Below are positions 55,252 through 64,000 of a stretch of 64,000 bases of DNA, piece by piece. Position numbers and translations under genes: made by a program. Each line of letters opens with the position of its first letter. The first letter of the stretch is position 1. The notes under the pieces were generated by a model. It saw only the letters and a list, made by a program, of their open reading frames with translations, made no database searches and was not told where the DNA came from. The DNA comes from Pogonophryne albipinna (lineage: Eukaryota > Chordata > Actinopteri > Perciformes > Artedidraconidae). The stretch spans positions 27,866,116-27,930,115 of the forward strand of contig CM053243.1 in the NCBI GenBank assembly GCA_028583405.1. The letters are read 5' to 3'.

Positions 55252-57680
55252 CACTCTAAAAACGAATTCAGGCGACCTTTCACCTCCACTTAATTAAATG
55301 AATGGTTGCAAGATAAAAATGTGAGTTAATTGATTTAGATAAACATTTTAAGTTGCAAACAATAATTTATAAGTTGTGTTGACGTAATAATGTTGGTAAT
55401 TACATCAACTTAATATTGTGTGTAATTTGAACTCTAATTTCTGCGTTAATTGACTCAAAACTAAATTCAAGTTGTAGTTGGTAATGCAATTGGCTTGATA
55501 ACTTAATTGTTCTACACCTTGAGTTAAGGATTTGAAGTCCACTCCCACATAACATGCCTGGACAAGTTCCGACAGTTAAGACAAATAGAAATATACAAAG
55601 GACATTTTAAGGTGAGTGTCAGCTTTTGTCATTCAAATACAGTAGATAGCCTTGTAGTTGCACTGTATAGGCAAATTGCTGTTTGACCAAAATTAGCAGC
55701 ATTTGAACTGTGAATAGTTCTGTGAGAGGATACAAAGTAGTAGAGGCTACTGTGAGAGTAAAGATACTTTGGTTACTATTGTGATATCGCTTTTTATTCA
55801 AAATGAATCTCGGTGAAGCAGATCAAGGACATGCTTCTTGAGGTAGGATCGTTATTTAGAGTTGTCATTGAAATGCAAGTTGTTGGCAGTCTCCCATTCA
55901 GAATATATTCATTTAGGTAATTTCTCTTATTTTCCTTTTTAAAAAATAGCACAATACAATTGAAGTACGCAGAGAACTATAGCCATCCGCTGCCTTGTCG
56001 TGTACCTTGGAGAAAAGGAAGAGGACCTTTTCAAGGAGTTTAGCGACGTAATTAAAATTCTTGAAATCAAATAAAATCCACGGGCACAGGACAAAAGCAC
56101 TGCTCTCTGTCAGTTACATTTTGAAGCATATTGCACTTTTGGCCACACCCCAATCAATAATATCTTAGCAACGTTCAGCATGGATAGGTGTTGACAGCAA
56201 TGGCATGGGAAAAGGATTGTGTACAATTTGAAAAGTGGCTTCTGCTCTTCACTTAACCAGTTCACATATTGTATGGAACCTGCACAAAAGATGAGAAGAT
56301 ACACTCAAACTTGCACGGTTGTGATTGACAAAATCTGTCCACATGCATTTAAACACTAGGCAAAGTACTAAAAAGCACCTCTGTGTGTCTTCAGGACCAC
56401 GTTGCCATGACGACACAAACATGCAGACTCAATAGGTGAAAACAATACCAGCGTTGCTTTAGCACAGTATGCAATTACCTAATTCATTATCTCTTATGCG
56501 CTAACCTATTATTTAATGTGCTTCAAAAGGACATGAATATCGCCTTGATCAGTGACCGGTCCACCCAGGATCTGACCATACGATGGCAACCATCGTGGTC
56601 GAGGGAAACAAATGAGCAAGCATTCTGCGTTAAATGTGTTCATACTGTTTGAAATAATGACTGTCGGCAGTGTAAACATCTTTGTTACATCTTTTGTCAA
56701 ATTGATGTGTGTGATCTGCAGGTTGGTGGCCATTGAGAGTTTGTTTCTGTAGTTTAAAAAAACTTTACAGATTTTACATATTTGGCACTGGTTTTAAATC
56801 TGCAAAGGCCTCTAACTTTGTTGTGATGGCAGCATTTATTTGCTATAATATGGCTAATGTGTTTATTTATTATTTGTGGGGCAATTTAAATTTGTGTTAT
56901 TTATCTTTTTTTTCAAGATTGAAATGAAGCTCAGCGCAAGTTCTTTCAGGAAGACTGGGTGTATATACATTCACTCCGCAGCTGCAAATAATCAGCTCAT
57001 CACAGGCGTTCTCTTTAACCTATTACATTTCACCTCATTCTCCAGCAGCAGCCAATCAACGTGCTGCAGCCAAACTATAAAATGGTTCTCCTCTCTCCTG
57101 CAGTCAGCTGTGATTTCAGGTGTTCATGCACCTTATCATATGGCATGTGTCAATAAATGTTCAAACTAAATGAAGTCTCTCCTGATTGAAACATCATGTG
57201 TTGAAATAAACAACTGCAGTTCAAAATAAAAAGTGAATTGCCTAATATTTTTGTTGTGGAATCAATTAATGTCTTTCTTTAAAGGCAAAAACATGAAAAA
57301 GCTATGAAAAAAGACTGTTGAATACAATATATTTGGAGCTACTTAATTTATAAATGGTTGTCAACTTAAAAACGTGTGTTCACAATGATGGTAATTAATT
57401 ACATACAACTTAAAATTCCTTTTAAATCATACGGTAAAACAGGTTGGAACAACTTAATCTTTTGAGTAATCAACTTCAAAACTTGTGTTTATGCTACCAA
57501 TTATTAAGTAAGTGGTAATTAAAAACACCTCTGACTGTAGAGGAAAAGCCTTCTCCCCTAACTCAAATAACTTTATTGCTTTAAGACAATTTCATTAGAA
57601 GTTGTCTTAACTCAATAAACATTGATGCAAACTGTTGTGTTGATTTTCTTTGTTGAGCCAAGGCATTTGTTTTTAGAGTG
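55252..57680. mobile_element. 2.4-kb inverted-repeat DNA transposon, superfamily unknown
   Basis: Short inverted ends CACTCTAAAAAC(G/A)AAT at 55252 and ending at 57680. The arms (about 300-400 bp each) are AT-rich and full of CAACTTAAT/TTAAGTTG-like words, giving partial self-complementarity. No target duplication could be fixed. The interior has a short coding-like remnant (55982-56074) and a promoter-like CCAAT plus TATAAAA pair near 57050-57082. Confidence 0.5.
55982..56074 (+). pseudogene. Short coding remnant inside the 2.4-kb element
   Basis: About 30 codons read AIRCLVVYLGEKEEDLFKEF and then SDV, ending in TAA. The stretch VVYLGEKEEDLFKEF is protein-like (amphipathic, acidic) and follows a possible splice acceptor (GTACGCAG). 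The rest of any exon is gone. I believe similar sequences occur in fish transposon-linked hypothetical proteins, but I cannot name the family. Confidence 0.3.
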
Positions 57681-60600
57681 CATGATGATACAACAGCATG
57701 AATACTTTTCTCTGTATCTTTAAATATAGGCCACATTTATTTGCCAATAATTCTCACAAGAACAATCAAAACCATTATTTACAAGCATTTAGTGTTTTCA
57801 GAGTGACTCTTTTTAATTGGTGTATTATTGTAATGGTTTTTACCTGGGGAAAAAATGTATGAAGCCAAATCCAATCTAAAATCCAATGTACACAATACAC
57901 TAGTGGGCTAATGAGTACTTTTTTGACCAAAATAACAAGTCCAAATGGCCTGATGTTAAAAAAAAAGTTATATATATGATATCAATATTTGAAAACCATT
58001 CTTGCTTTGGGAATGAATGATCTTAGAGCTAGGGAGATCCTAGCAGAGCCCCCTCCCTCTACACTTTTAGGCTATCTATCTTCCATTTCTGGCGCAGAAG
58101 CCTTCTCTCCCAACCATGCCATTGGCCCATCACCACTTTCAGTGGGGCAGAGATTGGTTATGAAAACTGTTAAGGTCCATGTCCCACATGCAAATGGAAA
58201 TATAAGGCAAAATTCAAGCACATATTAACATAGAGCAAGCAGCGAGCAGGTATACTTAGAGCGGATGAAAGAGTAGCTTTACGATCCATGACTGTTGTCA
58301 GTCAAAAGCAAAGGAGAAAGTATTATGATGCCATTACAGGGCTTCAACTTGCAAAGGCAAGGCATGTTTATATAGCACATTTCAACAGAAAGCATTGCAA
58401 TGTTCAAAAGTTAAAAAAAGAGCATCCAAATACAAAGAGGGTAAGGGAGGTAGGAGTGGGTAAAGAAAACCTTTGACTTTAAAAAGACATATGTAAATCT
58501 GCCTTTTTTCCTACTGGGCCATTTTGGATTTGAGTTCCTTAACCAAATATGTGTTTTAACCTAAACCAGAATCCTTTCATAAACTCAATTGTCATTGGGT
58601 GCCTTTACCAAACCAAACCTTTGCCATAGTAGTGTCAGATCTATTTGTTTTTGTAACAGTGATTATTTTGAAGGCACAGACAAATAAAGCTGTCCTACCA
58701 CTGTGCACATCAGATCACAAAAATACTCCTGCAATATGTATTATCGTCGTGAGGATTACAACAACATAGTATGACATTTCATCTTGAGGATGTGAACACA
58801 GGCCCAACATGAACACTGGTGTTGGCAGTTTTGTTTGACGCTTGTTTGTGTTTTTATTTTTCATTGAAGTATAAATGTTTTTAATTGAATTAATGTCTTG
58901 TACAATCTGAAAGCTAATGTCAACATGCTAACATAATCAAACTGAAAACATGCTGTTATGTTTACAAGGGTCACTTAGTTGAGCCCATGTCATTTATCTA
59001 TTTCACATATACAAATGCAAGCCTTACAAAGCCACTTGAATTATAGAACCCTCTAATTTGTGTTTTCTGATACAAACACTAGTTTCTTTGAGGCTTCTCA
59101 GTAAGAAGCTCTCAGTATTCACTCAACTGTTTTGACCTACAGTATTTCACAGTGACCTCTGGGAATGTAATAACTCAAATGATTCAAATTCATAGTATAA
59201 GGTCATAGTAAGAGGAGCTGGGCAAGGTACAATTTCTCCTGACAGACTCTTAATCTGTCGTAGTTATTGCTGTGGTTATTGCATGACAGTTCATGTTCTC
59301 TCATCATCTTCTCTGCTGACCTTCATGTTTCATTTGGTCAGCCTCCTCTTCCTCAAGACGTGTAATATTAATATATTGTGCTGCTGTTTATTTAAATAGA
59401 GAGCATTGAGTTCAGAGTTTTGGAGGAAGACACATAGTCCTAGGCTTCGTCTCTGACGGTGTCTTGGATGCTCACTTTGTATGCGCTCAGACAACTGTAA
59501 AGGTTGTGCTGTCAGATCTGTACAAGACAATGTACCCATATCTAAAGATAATCACTGAAACTATCATGTTCCAGTTTTAAACTGATTTCGATGGCACTGC
59601 ACATTCATCTGGAGTTAAAGGCCAGGACAAACTATTCCTCTTTTGTGGACTTTGTGTGACAGCTGAAAATGCTCATTTGGTTCATCAAGATTATGTTTTC
59701 GGAAAGTGTTCTGCGTGTTCTGTATGTGCTCTCCGTATCTAACGGAACAAAGCTGTTGGTTATATTTTATGTGGTCCAAATGTGTTAATATGAAACTCTC
59801 TTTTCTCTCTTCTTACTGCATTTGTGTTTTAGTATAGATGGCTCTTGATGTGTGGTACACTTTTGTACAATTCATTTCAAGACAGTTTGGTGTACTGTAT
59901 ATGGCTGTAAAATACTACATCTAAAACTAGAATGTTTTATAAAAGTATATACATTTCTCAAGGTTTGATTTAACAATGATAATTTAGCTATTCTTGTGAA
60001 AATCAGCTTCTGCTTATATTTTGCAAACTGAAACATTTTTTTATGCTTGCCTTGGATCCTTGCAATGTCCTCTGAATTTAGCTCAGTTGAGTCATAGTGT
60101 TAGCAGTGCTGATATCTACTATGTGAGTAAAGGAGATAACTATCTGGTCAAGGAAGACAACTTGGATTATAAAGCTAGGCTGCACAACACTTACCTTCTT
60201 TTGACAAGAGAAACATTGTCGTTTAAAGCTCCACTGTAACCAGTGTTAGATCCTGGCCTCCCACCGAACTCCTTTTCCAGTGAAGTAAACAGGAATCCCT
60301 CCTGGCTGAAGATACTTAGATTCACAAGGCCACAGGGTCTGTAAGATTAGTTGAGATCCAGATGGAAGTCTCCCAAAATAATTAGATGAAATGAAACTAA
60401 CTGAAGTCTTGGAGCAGACAACATTCATTTGTGCACTTATTATCTTCAAATATGGCCTTCAAAATATGTAGATGGTGCTGCTTCTGTCGACTGTATCTTT
60501 GTGGAGAGTTGGCTCTCCTTCAGTCTGAAGTGCATGCCTTCTCTGTGACTGATTCCCCGCTGAACATTCACTCTGTTCCACTTTGTGCATGGAGGCTTCC

Positions 60601-61002
60601 TTGAGAAAAATATTCTCAAAGCCATATAAAAAGGAAATGCGATTGGGAACCTTTTTTCTTGGTTGTGGCGTGACACTAATTTACTTCCTCTCACACTTCC
60701 AAGGCAATTAGCTTTGAAGCTTCTCAGAAACTATTCTTGCCCAAGTCGATAGCTAGCATGGCAAATAAGAATTTAAGCAGGTCCATTGGGCGACAGCTGA
60801 TAAATATATCAAATGAGGTTACAGCAAGTAAGAGAAACCGTAAAGAATAAGGAAAATATAATTACTTCACAAGTTCTGCTGGGTGCCTGGCCCTTCATTA
60901 CTGGCCAGTGGTTTCAAGCAAATATATTTCTGAGTCGTTGAGCACAACGCTGCAGTATTATTCTTACATATGTGGAAAAAGTATGTTTAACTCTTGGCAG
61001 AT
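57681..61002. other. AT-rich non-coding stretch, no gene seen
   Basis: No gene. A short dispersed repeat near 58348-58425 (GGCAAGGCATGTTTATATAGC) matches the one near 40374. All other frames are short and without domain character. Confidence 0.4.
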
Positions 61003-61005
61003 TAA

Positions 61006-61589
61006 TACCTCATTCACACCAACAGTGTTTCAGGGCCGGTTCGGAGCTGGAGCTTGAAAAGCACCAGGTTTTCCTGTTCACATCGCAGCGGAGAAGCCTC
61101 TTAGCTCCGGAATCCGGTTCGTTTCAAGCACCAAAACATTGTCCGGCCAGAGCAAAAGCACTGCATATGTCACGCTTACGTCGAGGCGGGGGCAGGGGTG
61201 GGATCAACTCCTGAACAACAACAAAAAGCCGGCGTTTTATCCAGTTTGTACACAACGATGGAGAAACTTAACAAGCAGCAGTGGTCCACTGAAGAGACCA
61301 GCTACCTACTGGGAATCTGGTCTTCCGAAGAGGTACAGAGGAAGCTGGAGCACAATCGGCCATTGTTGTTGTTGTCGGTGTCAGCTGTGAGGGGTTTCCG
61401 TGCAGTTTGGCTTTATGAAGCAGGCACGCAAACGGTTACGTCATGACGCAAACGATGACGCAATGACGCAGCACCAGTCGGACTCTGGGCGGTGTAAAAA
61501 GAGCCGGAGCTAAACCGAAGAACTGGTTCCGAACCTGAAAAGCTCTAGCACGGAGCTTGAACCGGAGTTGCATTGGTGTGAATGAGGTA
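61006..61589 (+). mobile_element. Harbinger-like non-autonomous element, member 2
   Basis: Inverted ends TACCTCATTCACACCAA at 61006 and its complement at 61589, with TAA on each side (61003-61005, 61590-61592), the PIF/Harbinger 3-bp duplication. Subterminal sequence (CGGAGCTGGAGC, CCTCTTAGCTCCGGAATCCGG) matches the element at 41678. 584 bp with a Myb/SANT-like ORF start and no transposase. Confidence 0.8.
61258..61446 (+). pseudogene. Myb/SANT-like helper protein of Harbinger, N-terminal fragment
   Basis: The ATG at 61258 opens MEKLNKQQWSTEETSYLLGI followed by WSSEEVQRKLE. This is the start of a trihelix Myb/SANT domain (W-S-x-E-E-T..LL.IW), as in the second protein of PIF/Harbinger elements, which carries the transposase to the nucleus and to DNA. 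After about 35 residues the sequence departs from the family (internal deletion joined to the right arm) and stops at 61446. The domain is incomplete and unlikely to fold. Confidence 0.6.
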
Positions 61590-61592
61590 TAA

Positions 61593-64000
61593 GTCATGTG
61601 ATGACTGAGTCATGTGACTTATCATCATCACTGGCACTTTGCTATCTGAAGTATATGTATTAGTGTCGGTGGGTTTGGCGTTACAGTACCAGACATGTTT
61701 TTGTAGCAGGAGAGATAATAAAACACATATATATTTTATACACACAGTATATCATTTCCCCCCCCCAATCAGCCGCCTACTATAAGTAATGTGATGCGAT
61801 ATTGACAAAAAATAAAAAGACACAAAATCTCCCTGTGCTTTCTCAGTCTTTTCTCAAGGAGTTTTGAATCATAACCTGATTACTGATAATGTGTTGTCTG
61901 GTCGCTGTCAATCAAATCCGAACAAACCCACACACACACAGTCCTGATACACTCAACCTTACATTGTTTTTAAAGTTGCTGCAAAATTGCTATTACACTA
62001 TATGTACTGCAATTGTATTTGACCAGTCAATTAAAATGTATACATTATATGGTGCCATCGAAAATCCCTGATATCACCACCACAACATTATATTGAGACA
62101 TCCCTCCATGATGTATTGGGATTATCGCAGTTCCTGTTACTCTAGCCTGGTTAAGGCACAGCGGGCATTGCTTTGCCATATCCAGGTTAGAGTAAAAGTC
62201 TTGGCTCACCCTCATTGTCCCGATCTCTGACCTCTTCACCCTCCATTTGAAATCATATTGTATCAGTGACTAATCAAAGCTCTTATGATTAAACATGCAG
62301 TAAATTGAGAGATTTAATTGAAATTGCCCAAAACTGTGCTTTTCCATGGCAACCCCCTTTCAGAAATTGTACCTTCCCAAAATTGCTTCTTTCAGGGTTT
62401 GCAGCATTTATAATGGGCTTTCATGCCACAGTGACCCTGGAAGTAATGATTTAGGGGAGGTTTATACTTTTGGATAGGATACAATAAGTAAACTGAAGTA
62501 ATGGTCAGAGCAAATATATTTCAAGCTGACACACTATTATGAAATAGGTTTTTCGGACATTGTCTCATTTTGTCTCATTTATAAGAGCCCGATGCTTATT
62601 TTCAAAGAAAAACGATGTTATTAAAAGTAAATGCTGTGTCCATGGCTGTTATAAAATAAATACATTTACTCCAAACATTAGGAAAACTAAATTGCCCCTC
62701 ATGAGCTTACTGTGGTTTAGAAATAAATGACTGGCTCATTTTACAACAACATTTTGTACCAGGTGATTTTGAAAATGTGTCCCGAAAACCGACACAAAAC
62801 TCTTAAGGTGAACATCTTGAACACAAATAAGCATACAATTAGTTAAAACATTTATTGCAGTAGCTGTATACCTTTAGAGTAGCAACAAGGATTAACTGTT
62901 CCAGTATCTGTGATGTCAAACACCCTTACAACTGACGAACAAACTGCGATAAGCAAATCACTCCAACCCATTTAACTTCTTTATATTGTGACATAAATAT
63001 GAAAGTGCTTTACAAACTGAATGTCTCCTTAATGCACAAATCAACTCTATTCCAGCAAAAATAAAATGACACAAAAATGATCAAGTAAATGTTTAAAAGC
63101 TATATCTTTTAGCATGCTTTTCCATTGTGTAAGTTGCCTTCCATGCTGTGGAATAAAACAAACTTCTTCAGACAGTGGAATGACAGATGATCTTTCATGG
63201 TTGACCCATTATCTGCACATGTCTTTTTCTTAAGTGCCAAGGACTTGATTTCGTTCTTTAACACCTGTGTGAATGTGTCTCTAAATTTTGCAAACATTCA
63301 ATGCATAAGGCATTTGATTGACAGGATAGTCTTTGAAGCCAACATGTTCTCGTCATTTAAATAAGCACAATTCAGTGTTTGAAGAAACATCATGAAGGCA
63401 CAGTGATTAAAGTGATTCATTCAATATTCAAGATTCAAAGGTTCAATGTTATAATTTTAGTTTAAGTGTTATCTAAACTTGTGTTTTCTTATGGATGGAA
63501 ACAATAGTCCGTGTGCAAATAATATATATACATATGTCAATAAATTGCAGGTACTACTGAGGGATTGCACCCAGTTAAATCACAATTTGAATAAAATCTA
63601 TACAGTAATAAGATCAACGTTAGATAAAACATTTAGCCATTTACAAATATATTGCTATTTAATTGTACTGAACACTTCAAAATCAGTTTATAGAGGAGCG
63701 CTTTCAAAGCTTTTCATCTTTATAATGCACATATTGAGTACTGACATCCTTTATACAAAATGTTTTTTAAAAAAAAGGTTTGCCTGTGGTTTTGCAGTAC
63801 TTGAAGAAAATGTATATGAAATATGTTGGAACATTGAGTATATCACGGGATGGAAATTTGTTTCAAAATCAGCCATTGGATTTTTTAAAGAATTGGGTAA
63901 ATGTTTTCTCGTTGTACATTATGACACATTATAGATATTTGTCCAGTTGAAATCCCAAATCCTCATGACAAGCCATTATGATGACAAGAGCCAAGAACTG
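61593..64000. other. AT-rich non-coding stretch, no gene seen
   Basis: No gene recognised to the window end. A C run (61757-61766) and a CA run (61928-61940) are present. 62220-62470 reads like candidate conserved non-coding DNA. A 151-codon frame at 63479-63934 is open but has AT-driven composition and no domain. Confidence 0.4.

Noticed and set aside
63479..63934. 151-codon open frame near the window end
   Set aside because: AT-driven composition (many K, N, I, Y, F), no domain, no homologous pattern, no splice context.

Overview
The window looks like gene-poor nuclear DNA of a ray-finned (teleost) fish. It is AT-rich and non-operonic. I find no convincing host exon, tRNA, rRNA or CRISPR array. 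It does contain a typically teleost set of mobile elements: DIRS, piggyBac, PIF/Harbinger, Tc1-like, a tRNA-Trp-primed endogenous retrovirus, a LINE, and small MITEs with TTAA target duplications. The organism call is inferred from this repertoire, not from a marker gene.

Layout. 1-1133: 3' end of a DIRS-type tyrosine-recombinase retrotransposon (copy A, + strand). 4306-4806: a TTAA MITE. 5591-12990: a piggyBac-like element with a decayed transposase start, split by a nearly complete DIRS element (copy B, - strand, 6474-12610) that carries gag, RT, RNase H and tyrosine recombinase with a few frameshifts. 16344-26861: a PIF/Harbinger-like element (43-bp perfect TIRs, TAA duplication, MADF exon) split by an endogenous retrovirus (16864-26537, - strand, near-identical LTRs, AAGG duplication). 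The retrovirus has kept a gag end with two zinc knuckles and parts of env, but has lost nearly all of pol. 28020-30118: a decayed LINE split by a 432-bp solo-LTR-like insert. 30183-30646: a TTAA MITE. 37094-38242: a TTAA element with a transposon ORF remnant, split by a 429-bp inverted-repeat insert. 41678-42830 and 61006-61589: two members of one Harbinger-like family, the second with a Myb/SANT-like ORF. 46631-47931: a deleted Tc1-like element. 51200-51577: a TTAA MITE. 55252-57680: a larger inverted-repeat element. The stretches between are single-copy-looking AT-rich DNA, some of which reads like candidate conserved non-coding sequence.

How the parts relate. At four places a younger element sits inside an older one, and the flanking duplications let the order be read. 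The two most informative objects are DIRS copy B, whose internal complementary region matches the junction of its own two ends (the circular-intermediate signature), and the retrovirus. The retrovirus inserted recently by LTR identity but cannot encode reverse transcriptase. It looks like a non-autonomous mosaic mobilised in trans, with PPT-like motifs scattered between its gene fragments and a repeated motif in its 5' leader.
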